A DNA stretch of 64,000 nt from contig NZ_AP027737.1 of assembly GCF_030296695.1 (NCBI RefSeq), forward strand, positions 1,860,001 to 1,924,000, written 5' to 3'. The DNA comes from Agromyces mangrovi. Lineage in GTDB: Bacteria > Actinomycetota > Actinomycetes > Actinomycetales > Microbacteriaceae. Shown one piece after another: positions 35,842-47,496 of this stretch. The translations under genes were made by a program, and so were the position numbers. Numbering within the stretch: position 1 is the stretch's first letter; each line of letters begins with the position of its first letter. The notes under the pieces are model-generated. The model was not told where the DNA came from. It ran no database searches and saw nothing but the letters and a program-made list of their open reading frames with translations.

Positions 35842-36441
35842 CTACCCGGCGGCGCGCGACCCCTGTCCGGGGGTGGCGAGCAGCCCGACGAGGTACTCGA
35901 GGTGCGCGGCCATGTCGAGCTCGGGCTCGAGCAGCCACTGCACCTGGAGGCCGTCGGCAGCGGCGGCGAGCAGCGCGGCGGCGCGCTCTGCATCGAGGTC
36001 GGCGGGCAGCTCGCCCGCGTCGCGGCGGGCGCGGAGCAGCTCCGCCATCGTCGCGCGGAACAGGCGGTACCGCTCGACGAAGTAGTCGTGGGCGGGGTGC
36101 GACGGGTCGGCCGCCTCGATCGAGAGCTGCGCGTAGAGCTGCACGAGCCCGGGTACGGACGCGTTGCCGCGCACGACGTCGACGAATCCCGTGAGCGGCG
36201 CGCCGCGATACGGCTCGGCAGCCTCCTCGTCTCGGCGGTCGCGGGTGCGGAGGACCTCGACGAAGAGGTCCTCCTTGGTGCCGAAGTAGTGCAGCAGGCC
36301 GGCCTGGCTGAGGCCGACGGCATCGGCGAGCTCCTTGACGGATGCTCCGCGGTAGCCGTTGCGCGCGATCACGTCGAGCGCGGTGGAGAGGATCTCCTCG
36401 CGTTTCGCGATGCCCTTCGCGTACGAGCCCCTGCGTGCCAT
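35842..36441 (-). CDS. TetR/AcrR family regulator next to beta-glucosidase
   Basis: A 199-residue TetR protein. The DNA-binding part is KREEILSTALDVIARNGYRG with VKELADAVGLSQAGLLHYFG. The C-terminal part contains NASVPGLVQLYAQLSIEA, DPSHPAHDYFVERY and DGLQVQWLLEPEL, which recur closely in the TetR gene at 38892, so the two are paralogues on either side of the beta-glucosidase. It is divergent from that gene, with a promoter and direct repeats between. TACGAT lies seven bases before the ATG. Confidence 0.88.
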   Translation of the reverse strand: MARRGSYAKGIAKREEILSTALDVIARNGYRGASVKELADAVGLSQAGLLHYFGTKEDLFVEVLRTRDRRDEEAAEPYRGAPLTGFVDVVRGNASVPGLVQLYAQLSIEAADPSHPAHDYFVERYRLFRATMAELLRARRDAGELPADLDAERAAALLAAAADGLQVQWLLEPELDMAAHLEYLVGLLATPGQGSRAAG

Positions 36442-36477
36442 GCGCCTGATCGTAGCGGGCGGCATCCGCTCCCCACC

Positions 36478-36522
36478 AAAACCGAGCGGGGACTTGAGAA
36501 TCAAAACCGAGCGTTATATGGT
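36478..36522 (+). promoter_or_regulatory. Beta-glucosidase promoter with direct-repeat operator
   Basis: -35 TTGAGA (36494-36499), 17 bp, -10 TATGGT (36517-36522). AAAACCGAGCG occurs twice, at 36478-36488 and 36503-36513, once just upstream of the -35 and once between the two hexamers. Inference: two binding sites for one regulator (the divergent TetR or the ROK protein). Confidence 0.65.
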
Positions 36523-36582
36523 GTTCGCACCGCGTCGCCGCGCCCGCATCCTGCGACCCGGTTCTCAGGACGAAGGAGCATG

Positions 36583-38838
36583 ATGACCGACACGCTGACC
36601 CCGGCCGCGGCGAACGGCGACGCGACCGTCGCAGACCTCACCCTCGAGGAGAAGGCATCGCTCACGAGCGGCGCGAGCTTCTGGACGACGAAGGCGATCG
36701 ACCGGGTCGGCATCCCGTCGATCATGCTCACCGACGGCCCCCACGGCGTCCGCAAGCAGCGCGCGGGCGCCGATCACCTCGGCATCGGCGACAGCGTGCC
36801 CGCCACCTGCTTCCCGCCCGCGGTCGCCCTCGGCTCGTCGTTCGACCCCGCGCTGCTCGAGCGCGTCGGCGCCGCCCTCGGTGCGGAGTCGCTCGCCGAG
36901 GGCGTGGGCGTGCTGCTCGGCCCGGGCATCAACATCAAGCGATCGCCGCTGTGCGGCCGCAACTTCGAGTACCTCTCCGAAGACCCGCTGGTCTCCGGCG
37001 TCATGGGCGCGGCCCTCGTGCGCGGACTCCAGTCGCAGGGCGTCGGCGCGTCGCTGAAGCACTTCGCGGCCAACAACCAGGAGGCCGACCGCATGCGCGT
37101 CTCGGCCGACATCGACGAGCGGCCACTCCGCGAGATCTACCTCCGCGGCTTCCAGCGCGTCGTGCAGGACGCCAAGCCGTGGACCGTCATGTGCTCGTAC
37201 AACCGGCTCAACGGCGTCTACACCTCCGAGGATCCCTGGCTGCTGACGACGGTGCTCCGCGACGAGTGGGGCTTCGAGGGCCTCGTCGTCTCCGACTGGG
37301 GCGCCGTGAACGAGCGGGTCACGGGACTCGTCGCCGGCCTCGACCTCGAGATGCCCTCGAGCGGGGGACGCACCGACGCGCAGCTCGTCGCCGCGGTCCG
37401 CACGGGCGAGCTCGACGAGTCGGCGCTCGACCTGGCCGCGCAGCGCAACCTCGATCTCGTCCGCAAGGCCGTGGCCGGAGCGAGGGCGGATGCCTCCTAC
37501 GACGTCGACGCCCACCACGCGCTCGCTCGCGAGGTCGCCGCCGCGAGCATCGTGCTGCTGCGCAACGAGGGCGGCGCGCTGCCGCTCGCGCCCGGGGCAT
37601 CCGTCGCCGTCGTCGGCGAACTGGCCCGCACCCCGCGCTACCAGGGCGCGGGCTCGTCGCTCATCAACCCGACGAAGCTCGACGACGCGCTCACCGAGAT
37701 CCGCGCGATCGCCGGTGCCGACGTGCCGTTCGCGGCCGGCTACGCCGCCGACGGCACGGTCGACGACGGCCTCGTGGACGAGGCCGTGGCCGCCGCATCC
37801 GCCGCCGGCACCGTGCTGCTCTTCCTCGGCGTGCCCGCCGAGCTCGAGTCGGAGGGCTTCGACCGCGACGACATCGAGCTGCCCGCCGCGCAGCTCGAAC
37901 TCGCCGAGCGCGTGATCGCGGCCAACCCGAACACGGTCGTCGTACTCTCCAACGGCGGCGTAGTGCGCCTGCCGTTCGCCGACCGGGTCGCCGCGATCGT
38001 CGAGGGCTGGCTGCTCGGCCAGGCCGGCGGCGGTGCCGTGGCCGACGTGCTCTACGGCCGGGTCAACCCGTCCGGCCGCCTCGCCGAGACGATCCCGCAC
38101 CGCCTCGAGGACAGCCCCGCGTTCCTCGACTTCCCGGGCGAGCACTCGCACGTGCGGTACGGCGAGGGCCTGTTCGTCGGCTACCGCTGGTATGACGCGC
38201 GCGCCATCGACGTGGCGTTCCCGTTCGGGCACGGCCTGTCGTACACGAGCTTCGGCTACTCGGATGCCTCGGCCGAGGCGACCGTCGACGGCATCGTCGT
38301 GCGCGTGACCGTGACCAACACCGGCGACCGCGACGGCGCCGAGGTCGTGCAGGTCTACTCGGCGCTGCCGGGCTCCGGTGTGGTGCGCGCCCCGCGCGAG
38401 CTCAAGGGGTTCGCGAAGGTGTTCGTGCCGGCGGGCGAGTCGCGCGTCGCCGAGGTGCGGGTGCGCCGCGAGGACCTCGCCTACTGGGACACGCGCGCCG
38501 ACGCGTGGATCGTCGAGGGCGGCGCGTACGAGGTGTCGATCGGGGCATCCAGCCGCGACCTGCGCGCCGTCGTCTCGGTCGAGGTGGCGGGCGACGACGT
38601 CCGCGCCCCGCTCACCATGGACTCGTCCATCGGCGAGATCGTCGCGCACCCCGTGGCCGGTCCGATCGTGATGCAGGCGTTGGCGGGCGACGGCGACACC
38701 GGCGCGCTGGTCTCCGACCCGGGCATGTTCAAGATGATGGCGTCCTTCCCGATCGGACGGCTGGCCTCCTTCCCGGGCATGCCGATCGGCCGCGACGACG
38801 TGGAGCAGCTCCTCGCGGCGGCGAACGCCGGCGCGTAG
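36583..38838 (+). CDS. Glycoside hydrolase family 3 beta-glucosidase
   Basis: A 751-residue GH3 enzyme that removes terminal beta-linked glucose from short glucosides. Domain order: GH3 N-terminal barrel (IMLTDGPHGVRKQ, LLGPGINIKRSPLCGRNFEY, SLKHFAANNQE; nucleophile Asp near residue 238 in VVSDWGAV), GH3 C-terminal domain, then a fibronectin-III-like domain (FPFGHGLSYTSFGY onward) and a last segment of about 70 residues. No signal peptide, so it is cytoplasmic and would need imported glucosides. AAGGAG lies four bases before ATG 36583. Confidence 0.94.
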   Translation: MTDTLTPAAANGDATVADLTLEEKASLTSGASFWTTKAIDRVGIPSIMLTDGPHGVRKQRAGADHLGIGDSVPATCFPPAVALGSSFDPALLERVGAALGAESLAEGVGVLLGPGINIKRSPLCGRNFEYLSEDPLVSGVMGAALVRGLQSQGVGASLKHFAANNQEADRMRVSADIDERPLREIYLRGFQRVVQDAKPWTVMCSYNRLNGVYTSEDPWLLTTVLRDEWGFEGLVVSDWGAVNERVTGLVAGLDLEMPSSGGRTDAQLVAAVRTGELDESALDLAAQRNLDLVRKAVAGARADASYDVDAHHALAREVAAASIVLLRNEGGALPLAPGASVAVVGELARTPRYQGAGSSLINPTKLDDALTEIRAIAGADVPFAAGYAADGTVDDGLVDEAVAAASAAGTVLLFLGVPAELESEGFDRDDIELPAAQLELAERVIAANPNTVVVLSNGGVVRLPFADRVAAIVEGWLLGQAGGGAVADVLYGRVNPSGRLAETIPHRLEDSPAFLDFPGEHSHVRYGEGLFVGYRWYDARAIDVAFPFGHGLSYTSFGYSDASAEATVDGIVVRVTVTNTGDRDGAEVVQVYSALPGSGVVRAPRELKGFAKVFVPAGESRVAEVRVRREDLAYWDTRADAWIVEGGAYEVSIGASSRDLRAVVSVEVAGDDVRAPLTMDSSIGEIVAHPVAGPIVMQALAGDGDTGALVSDPGMFKMMASFPIGRLASFPGMPIGRDDVEQLLAAANAGA

Positions 38839-38853
38839 CATCCGCTCGCTGTC

Positions 38854-38883
38854 GTGGGGTCGGGCCGTCGTGCTCGGCCCCAC
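38854..38883. terminator. Hairpin between beta-glucosidase and convergent TetR
   Basis: GTGGGGTCG and CGGCCCCAC form a 9-bp stem with one G-T pair in the 53-base convergent interval. Inference: terminator for either strand. Confidence 0.5.
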
Positions 38884-38891
38884 GCGCAGGT

Positions 38892-39509
38892 TCAGCCCGT
38901 GAAGTCGACGACCTCGTGCAGGAACCGGCGCACCTCGGCGGCCATGTCCACCGACCCCGGGTCGAGCAGCCACTGCACCTGGAGGCCGTCCATGAGGGCG
39001 ACCGTGCGGCGGGCGGCCGAATCGGGCGACGTGCCGTTGCGCAGCCGGCCCTGCGCGGCGCAGCCGTCGAACGCCGATGCGAGGCGTTCGACGGTCTCCG
39101 CGTACCTGCGCACGAAGTAGTCGTGGGCCGGATGCCCCGGATCGGTCGCCTCGGCCGACAGCGTGCAGTACAGCGCGACCACGCCGGGCACCGAGGCGTT
39201 GTAGCGTGCGAGGCCGACGAGGCTCTCGAGGGTCGCGAGCGGGTCGGAGTCGTCCTTCGGGACCACGTCGAGCGCGCGCTGGTCGCGCAGCTCGAGGACG
39301 GCCGCGAGCAGGGCGCCCTTGTTCGGGAAGTGGTGCAGCAGGCCCGCCTCGCTCATGCCCACCGCGGTCGCGATGTCGCGGATCGAGCCCGAGCGGAAGC
39401 CGCCGCGGGCGAACACGTCGAGGGCGGCGTCGAGGATGGCCGCGCGCGTCGCCTTCGTCTTCGCGTAGGGACCGCGCTTGCGCGTGGTCGCAGCGACCCG
39501 GTCGGCCAT
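38892..39509 (-). CDS. TetR/AcrR family regulator, paralogue of the 35842 gene
   Basis: A 205-residue TetR protein. DNA-binding segment: KATRAAILDAALDVFARGGF and IATAVGMSEAGLLHHFPNKG. The C-terminal NASVPGVVALYCTLSAEA, DPGHPAHDYFVRRY and DGLQVQWLLDP closely follow the TetR at 35842. The N-terminal KRGPYAKTKATR matches GSYAKGIAKR there. Two such paralogues flanking one beta-glucosidase gene suggest local duplication, with an effector shared or diverged. The ATG at 39509 gives the best family alignment. Confidence 0.88.
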   Translation of the reverse strand: MADRVAATTRKRGPYAKTKATRAAILDAALDVFARGGFRSGSIRDIATAVGMSEAGLLHHFPNKGALLAAVLELRDQRALDVVPKDDSDPLATLESLVGLARYNASVPGVVALYCTLSAEATDPGHPAHDYFVRRYAETVERLASAFDGCAAQGRLRNGTSPDSAARRTVALMDGLQVQWLLDPGSVDMAAEVRRFLHEVVDFTG

Positions 39510-39571
39510 GCTCGCGCCTCCTGCCTCGTCGCAGACGAGCGTACCGGTGAGGCGCTGCCCTCGTGGGCTCC

Positions 39572-39627
39572 AGACCCGTCGACAGCCTGCGCTCTGAGCG
39601 CTGGGAACGCAGGAATTCGACGGGTCT
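39572..39627. terminator. Long palindrome downstream of DUF2255 gene
   Basis: AGACCCGTCGA (39572-39582) pairs perfectly with TCGACGGGTCT (39617-39627), and inside them CCTGCG (39586-39591) pairs with CGCAGG (39608-39613). It lies five bases after the stop of the minus-strand DUF2255 gene, so it is well placed to end that transcript before the TetR gene. Confidence 0.6.
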
Positions 39628-39631
39628 CGGG

Positions 39632-40000
39632 TCAGGCGGCGGGTTCGACGCGGAGGGTGGTCGCGACCGCAGACGGCACGACCATCGCGCGGGTCGGGCC
39701 GGTGTCGCCGTACTTGTCGAAGAACGCCGCGTCGATCTCGTCGTCGTGCGCGTGGTCGGTCGCGTAGACGACGTCGCGCGCCGTTCCGGTCCAGTCGATC
39801 GCGCCGGCGAGGGTGCGCAGCACTCCCTGGTACCACTTGCCGTCGGCGCCCTTGTAGGAGCGCACGTACAGCGCGCCGTCGACGACGACGGCCCACACGA
39901 TCGTGAGCGGGCGGAGCGACCCGTCCTTCCGGCGGCCGGCGACGCGGATCTCCTGCGTGCGGTCGAGCGAGTCGAGTTCCTCGGGGGTCCACGTGGGCAT
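39632..40000 (-). CDS. DUF2255 family protein
   Basis: A 122-residue protein starting MPTWTPEELDSLDRTQEI, then LTIVWAVVVDGALYVRSYKG and AFFDKYGDTGPTRAMV. This order is typical of DUF2255, a small beta-barrel group of the flavin-reductase/nitroreductase type with unknown activity. The ATG at 40000 follows GAGAGGAAG; an upstream in-frame ATG at 40018 is less likely. It is divergent from the alcohol dehydrogenase across an interval with a 27-bp palindrome. Confidence 0.8.
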   Translation of the reverse strand: MPTWTPEELDSLDRTQEIRVAGRRKDGSLRPLTIVWAVVVDGALYVRSYKGADGKWYQGVLRTLAGAIDWTGTARDVVYATDHAHDDEIDAAFFDKYGDTGPTRAMVVPSAVATTLRVEPAA

Positions 40001-40055
40001 GGTGCTTCCTCTCGTCATGGACGGTGACTCCTACTCTGCGCCATCGGGTGCCGCT

Positions 40056-42405
<2,350 letters not shown>

Positions 42406-43272
42406 TCAGGCGGGGGTGAACTCGTCCTCGTGGGTGGCCGCCCAGGAGGCCAGCACGCGCAGCGCGTCGGCCGACGGTGAACCGGCCGGCGCGGTGTACA
42501 CGTTCAGCACCAGCCCCGGCTCGCTCGGCAGCTCCATCGACTCGTAGTCCAGGTCGAGGTCGCCGACCACGGGGTGGCGCAGGCGCTTGCGCCCGCTGCG
42601 GTGGAACTTCACGTCGCGCGACGCCCAGCGCTCGCGGAACAGCTCGCTCTGCGTCGACAGCTCGCCGACCAGGCGGATGAGCTCCGGGTCATGCGGGTTG
42701 CGGCCGGCCTCGAGGCGCAGCATCGCCGCCGCGTCGTGCGTGATCTGGTCGTAGTCGCGCCAGAACTCGCGCGCGGCCGGGTTCAGGTACGCGAAGCGCG
42801 TCGTGTTCACGGGCCGGTGCGGGTCGTCGAAGACGGGCGAATAGAGCGCGCGACCGAGCAGGTTCGCCGCGAGGATGTCGTGCCGTGCGTTGCGCACCCA
42901 GGCGGGGGCATCCGCCACCGCATCGAGCACCTGCTGCACCGCGGGGCGGACGACGGGCTTCGCGCGAGGCGGCCGCGCCCGACCGGGACCGGCGGCGCGG
43001 GCGAGGTCGAAGAGGTACTGCCGCTCGGCCTCGTCGAGCCGGAGGGTGCTGGCGAGGGCGTCGAGCACGCTGTCGGATGCCCCGGAGAGGTTGCCGCGCT
43101 CGAGCCGCACGTAGTAGTCGACGGAGACGCCCGCCAGCATCGCGACCTCCTCGCGGCGCAGGCCCTTCACCCGGCGGTTGCCGCCGTAGGCGGGCAGTCC
43201 CGCCTGCTCGGGCGTGATGCGGGCGCGACGGGAGCTCAGGAACTCCTTGATCTCGTCGCGCAGGTCGGCCAT
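42406..43272 (-). CDS. XRE family regulator with MmyB-like ligand domain
   Basis: A 288-residue regulator: N-terminal RARITPEQAGLPAYGGNRRVKGL and REEVAMLAGVSVDYYVRLERG (helix-turn-helix), then an MmyB-like PAS-type domain with WVRNARHDILAANLLGRALY, TTRFAYLNPAAREFWRDYD and DLDYESMELP. This group binds small, probably fatty-acid-like ligands and usually controls an adjacent oxidoreductase gene; the convergent dehydrogenase/reductase pair is the natural target. TAGCGT lies six bases before the ATG. Confidence 0.9.
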   Translation of the reverse strand: MADLRDEIKEFLSSRRARITPEQAGLPAYGGNRRVKGLRREEVAMLAGVSVDYYVRLERGNLSGASDSVLDALASTLRLDEAERQYLFDLARAAGPGRARPPRAKPVVRPAVQQVLDAVADAPAWVRNARHDILAANLLGRALYSPVFDDPHRPVNTTRFAYLNPAAREFWRDYDQITHDAAAMLRLEAGRNPHDPELIRLVGELSTQSELFRERWASRDVKFHRSGRKRLRHPVVGDLDLDYESMELPSEPGLVLNVYTAPAGSPSADALRVLASWAATHEDEFTPA

Positions 43273-43332
43273 GACTCCACGCTATGCCCGTCGGCCCGGG
43301 GAGGGAGGCCCTGCGAGTGCCTGCCTCCCGGG

Positions 43333-45201
43333 TCACGCGGAGCGGTCGCGGGACGCGCGCAGCGCCTCGACCAGCGTCGCGGCGTCGTAGTGCCCCTTGT
43401 GGCGCTGCTCGCCGATGAAGAACGTGGGCGTCGAGTGCAGGTCCATCACCTCGGCGTCGAGGGCGTCGTCGGTGACGCGGTTCGCGACCTCGGTCGAGTT
43501 GAAGTCGTCGAGGAACCGCTCCGCGTCGAGCCCGAGCTGGTCGGCGTAGGCGCAGAGGTCGTCGACCTCGAGCTTGTTCTGGTTGGCGAACAGCAGCTGG
43601 CCCATCTCGAAGAACGCGCCCTGCTTGGCCGCCGCCTCGGCGGCGCGCGCCGCGTCGACCGCATGGTCGTGCACCTCGGTGAGCGGCAGGTGGCGCCACA
43701 CGTAGCGCAGCTCGTCGCCGAGCACCGAGCGCACGTGGTCGATCGACCCCGTCGCACGGCTGCAGAACGGGCACTCGAAGTCGCCGTACTCGACCAGCGT
43801 GAGGGGTGCGTCGACCGGGCCGCGGATGTGGTCGCGCTCCGGGTCGACCGGCCTGGCCAGGGTGCCGCCGACGGGCACCGGCGGCTGCAGCTTGTCGCTC
43901 ACCCGGAACACGCACCACGCGAGTCCGAAGGCGAGGGCGGATGCCACGAGCACGCCGAATCTCGCCTCCGCCTGCGCGAGCGGGTCGTCGATCGCCACGT
44001 CGACGATGAACAGCGAGATCGTGAACCCGATGCCCGACAGGGCGGCGCCGCCGGCGACGCGCGCGAGGGTCAGGCCCGGTGCGAGCGTGCCGAGCCCGCT
44101 CGCGCGCACGACCGCGGTCGTCGCCGTGATGCCCACGAACTTGCCGACCACGAGTCCCGCGACGATGCCCCAGAAGAGCAACGAGCCCAGCGCCGCGCCG
44201 ACCGTCTCGGCGTCGAGGCGCACCCCTGCGTTCGCGAGTGCGAAGAGCGGGAGCACGATGTAGGTGACGTACGGCGAGAACGTGGTCTGCATCCGCTCGT
44301 TCTCGGAGATCGAGGCGCGCAGCCCGCGGGTCGCCGCCGCTGCGTACTCCGAGCTCGGGGACTGGCGGAACGCGGTCGTCAGCTCCATCGCGCGCTCGAC
44401 GTCGCGCCGCCGCGGCGGGAACACCGGGATCATGAGCGCGACCGCGACGCCGGCGAGGGTCGGATGCACCCCCGACGCGTACATCGCGACCCAGGCCGCG
44501 ATCGAGAGCACGGCGTACGCGGGGCCGCGCCCGACCGGCAGGTAGCGCACGAAGAAGATGGCCGCGAGGAACGCGATCGACAGGAGCAGCGGCCAGACCT
44601 GGATGTCGTCGCTGTAGAAGATGGCGATCGCGCCGAGCGCGCCGACGTCGTCGACGACCGCGAGCGTGAGGAGGAAGATGCGCAGGCGCGCCGGGAACTT
44701 CGGGCCGATGACCGCGAGTGCCCCGACGAGGAACGCGGTGTCGGTGGAGATGACGACGCCCCAGGCGTGCGCCTGCTCGGTGGTGCCGGCCACCGCGAGG
44801 AAGAGCAGCGCGGGCACGACGAGCCCGGCGATCGCCGCGATCACCGGCACCATGGCCCGCGAGCGGTCGGTGAGCTCGCCGATCGTGATCTCGCGCTTGA
44901 CCTCGAGGCCGATGGCGAAGAAGAACAGCGTCATGATGCCGTCGTTCACGAGGTGGCGCAGGCTGATGTGCGCCTCGAACGACCCCACTGCCAGCTCGAT
45001 CTCGGTCGACCAGAATTCGTCGTATGTGGCGCTCCACGGCGAATTGGCCCAGAGGATCGCCGCGAGCGTCGCGAGCAGCAGCAGGCCGGCGGCGGTGCGT
45101 TCGGTCGAGCCGCCACTGAACCGCGGCCGGCGCGAGCGGCCGAGTCGCATCCGGCGCGCCGGGCGCGCGGGCGCCGTGCTGAGCTCGATCGGTTCGCTCA
45201 T
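43333..45201 (-). CDS. nhaA: NhaA Na+/H+ antiporter fused to DsbA-like thioredoxin domain
   Basis: A protein of about 622 residues. The N-terminal 420 residues form the 12-helix NhaA antiporter with the functional Asp pair in FLLTLAVVDDVGALGAIAI and SLRHLVNDGIMTLFFFAIGL. The C-terminal 190 residues form a thioredoxin fold of DsbA type with the redox motif CPFC in GDFECPFCSRATGS and HSTPTFFIGEQRHKGHYDA. Fusions of this kind are known in actinobacteria; thioredoxin may sense redox state or help export. The ATG at 45201 has GGAGGG before it. Confidence 0.92.
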   Translation of the reverse strand: MSEPIELSTAPARPARRMRLGRSRRPRFSGGSTERTAAGLLLLATLAAILWANSPWSATYDEFWSTEIELAVGSFEAHISLRHLVNDGIMTLFFFAIGLEVKREITIGELTDRSRAMVPVIAAIAGLVVPALLFLAVAGTTEQAHAWGVVISTDTAFLVGALAVIGPKFPARLRIFLLTLAVVDDVGALGAIAIFYSDDIQVWPLLLSIAFLAAIFFVRYLPVGRGPAYAVLSIAAWVAMYASGVHPTLAGVAVALMIPVFPPRRRDVERAMELTTAFRQSPSSEYAAAATRGLRASISENERMQTTFSPYVTYIVLPLFALANAGVRLDAETVGAALGSLLFWGIVAGLVVGKFVGITATTAVVRASGLGTLAPGLTLARVAGGAALSGIGFTISLFIVDVAIDDPLAQAEARFGVLVASALAFGLAWCVFRVSDKLQPPVPVGGTLARPVDPERDHIRGPVDAPLTLVEYGDFECPFCSRATGSIDHVRSVLGDELRYVWRHLPLTEVHDHAVDAARAAEAAAKQGAFFEMGQLLFANQNKLEVDDLCAYADQLGLDAERFLDDFNSTEVANRVTDDALDAEVMDLHSTPTFFIGEQRHKGHYDAATLVEALRASRDRSA

Positions 45202-45372
45202 GCCGCCACCCTCCACGCGCTTGCCTCACGCTAGCGGCGCAGGGCGCTGCGATTCCACCCGCGTTCAGGGGCCCGAACCGGACGGTCACCTCGCTCCCGT
45301 GGCCAGCCGGCCGCCGCGGTGCCAGACTGGAACGGCACGCACGGCACCCGCGCGTGCGGGGAGGGGAGCAGG

Positions 45373-45897
45373 ATGGCCGGCTCGAAGGGCACCCGCGAGC
45401 GCATCTCGAAGCGCGCGAAGGCGCAGCGCGCGGCCTCGACGCGGAAGGCGCGGGCCGCGGCCGAGCGCACCGCTCAGGCGACGAAGCGCGCACGACGCGA
45501 GGCGGCCGACGCGGCCGACCAGGCGGTGCAGGCCGCGCGCGAGGCATCCGCGTTCGCCGCCTCGCTCCCGCGCAAGGCGGGCCGCAAGGTCGACGCGGCC
45601 GTCGCCCGTGCGCAGGACGTCGCCCGGGGAGTGCGCCGGGAGGCGAAGCAGGCGCCCGGGCGCGCGACGAGGTCGGCGCGTAAGGCGAAGCGCCGCGTCG
45701 AGCGGTCCGCCGATCGCGCCGAGCGTCGCACGACCCGTGCCGCACGGCGCATCCAGAAGAAGAACGCCGCGATGAAGCGCAAGGCGATCAAGCAGCGGCG
45801 CAAGCAGCTGAAGGCCGTGCAGAAGATGGCGAGTGCGGCGTCGCTGTCGGTGACGACCGCGTCGCTCGCGGCCCGGTCGAGCTCGCGGGCCGACTGA
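45373..45897 (+). CDS. Highly basic Ala/Lys/Arg-rich protein
   Basis: A 174-residue protein made almost only of Ala, Arg, Lys, Glu and Asp, with no clear domain. Repeated K/R-A blocks (SARKAKRRVERSADRAERRT) and a C-terminal IKQRRKQLKAVQKMASAASL helix suggest a coiled or disordered nucleic-acid binding protein, similar in style to eukaryotic histone H1 or the tails of actinobacterial HU. Composition alone cannot prove DNA binding. A GGGGAGGGGAG ribosome site supports ATG 45373. Confidence 0.6.
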   Translation: MAGSKGTRERISKRAKAQRAASTRKARAAAERTAQATKRARREAADAADQAVQAAREASAFAASLPRKAGRKVDAAVARAQDVARGVRREAKQAPGRATRSARKAKRRVERSADRAERRTTRAARRIQKKNAAMKRKAIKQRRKQLKAVQKMASAASLSVTTASLAARSSSRAD

Positions 45898-45937
45898 CGC
45901 CCGGAGGCATCCGGCCGGCCCGCGAGCCCGAGCCGGC

Positions 45938-47464
45938 CTAGGAGGTCGGCTCGCCCGTCGCAGCCGTCGAGCCGGAGCCCGTCGTCGTGGTCGCCTTCTT
46001 CGCCGTGCGTGCGCCGGCGGTCGAGGACTTCGTCGCGGCCGAACGCGTGCCGGTCGCCTTCTTCGCCACGGGAGTCTTCGCGGTCGCCGTCTTCGCGCCG
46101 CCCGACTTCGCCGCCGCGGTCTTCGCCGCGGTCTTCGCCGCGCCCGCCTTCGCCGCGCCACTCGTCGCCCGGTTCGCCCGCACGGTCGTGGGCTTCGACG
46201 CGGACGCGAGCTCAGCGGCATCCGTCACCGTCTTGGCCACGGGCACCAGGCGCGACAGCTGGGTCACGTGCTGCGGGCCGAGCTCGTCGAGCGTCGACAC
46301 CTCGAGCAGCTTCATGGTGCGCTCGATCTCGGTGCGGAGGATCGAGATGGTCTTGTCGACGCCGCGGCGGCCGCCGGCCATGAGGCCGTAGAGGTACGCG
46401 CGGCCGATGAGCGTGAAGCGGGCGCCGAGGGCGATCGACGCGACGATGTCGGCGCCGTTCATGATGCCCGTGTCGATGTGCACCTCCATGTCGTCGCCGA
46501 CCTCGCGGACGACGTCGGGGAGGAGGTGGAAGGGGATCGGCGCGCGGTCGAGCTGGCGGCCGCCGTGGTTGGAGAGCACGATGCCGTCGACGCCGCGGCC
46601 CGCGAGGAGCTTGGCGTCCTCGACGGTCTGCACGCCCTTCACGACGATCTTGCCGGGCCACATCTCGCGGATCACGTCGAGGTCGTCGAACGAGATCGTC
46701 GGGTCCATGGCCGAGTCGAGCAGCTCGCCGACGGTGCCGCCGGTCGACGACAGCGACGCGAACTCGAGCGGCGGGGTGGTGAGGAAGTTGATCCACCACG
46801 CCGGGCGGGGGATCGCGTTGATCACGGTGCCGAGCGTGAGCTGCGGCGGGATCGAGAAGCCGTTGCGCTTGTCGCGCAGGCGGGCGCCCGCGACCGGGGT
46901 GTCGACCGTGAAGAAGAGCGTGTCGAAGCCCGCGGCGGCGGCGCGGTGCACGAGGCCGTACGAGATCTCGCGCTGGCGCATCACGTACAGCTGGAACCAG
47001 TTGCGGCCGTTCGGGTTCGCGGCCTTGACGCCCTCGATCGAGGTGGTGCCGAGCGTCGACAGGGTGAACGGGATGCCCGCGGCGCCCGCGGCACCGGCGC
47101 CGGCCTCTTCGCCCTCGGTCTGCATGAGGCGCGTGAACCCGGTCGGCGCGATGCCGAACGGCAGGGCGCTGCGCTCGCCGAGCACCTCGCGGCTCGTGTC
47201 GACGACCGGCACGTTGCGCAGGATCGACGGGTGGAACTCGACGTCCTGGAACGCCTGGCGGGCGCGGGCCAGCGACAGCTCGCCCTCGGCGGCGCCCTCG
47301 GTGTAGTCGAACGGCGCCTTCGGGGTGCGGCGCTTCGCGATCGCGCGCAGGTCGGCGATCGTGAGGGCCTGCTCGAGCCGGCGGTCGGTCGGGTTCAGGG
47401 TCGGGGTCTTGAACCGCATGAGCTGCGCGAGCTCCTTGGGGTTCGGCATCTGTCGCTGCACCAT
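45938..47464 (-). CDS. lldD: FMN-dependent L-lactate dehydrogenase with Lys/Ala-rich tail
   Basis: Family FMN-dependent alpha-hydroxyacid dehydrogenase; LldD oxidises L-lactate to pyruvate and passes electrons to quinone. The body of about 400 residues shows [50 protein letters not shown] and [12 protein letters not shown] (active-site His and Arg). A further 100 residues rich in Ala, Lys, Thr and Ser follow ([20 protein letters not shown]). The adjacent LldR-type regulator on the same strand supports lactate as substrate. Confidence 0.9.
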   Translation of the reverse strand: MVQRQMPNPKELAQLMRFKTPTLNPTDRRLEQALTIADLRAIAKRRTPKAPFDYTEGAAEGELSLARARQAFQDVEFHPSILRNVPVVDTSREVLGERSALPFGIAPTGFTRLMQTEGEEAGAGAAGAAGIPFTLSTLGTTSIEGVKAANPNGRNWFQLYVMRQREISYGLVHRAAAAGFDTLFFTVDTPVAGARLRDKRNGFSIPPQLTLGTVINAIPRPAWWINFLTTPPLEFASLSSTGGTVGELLDSAMDPTISFDDLDVIREMWPGKIVVKGVQTVEDAKLLAGRGVDGIVLSNHGGRQLDRAPIPFHLLPDVVREVGDDMEVHIDTGIMNGADIVASIALGARFTLIGRAYLYGLMAGGRRGVDKTISILRTEIERTMKLLEVSTLDELGPQHVTQLSRLVPVAKTVTDAAELASASKPTTVRANRATSGAAKAGAAKTAAKTAAAKSGGAKTATAKTPVAKKATGTRSAATKSSTAGARTAKKATTTTGSGSTAATGEPTS

Positions 47465-47496
47465 GTTTGTCTTCCTATCTGTGCGTGCCCGGTCGC

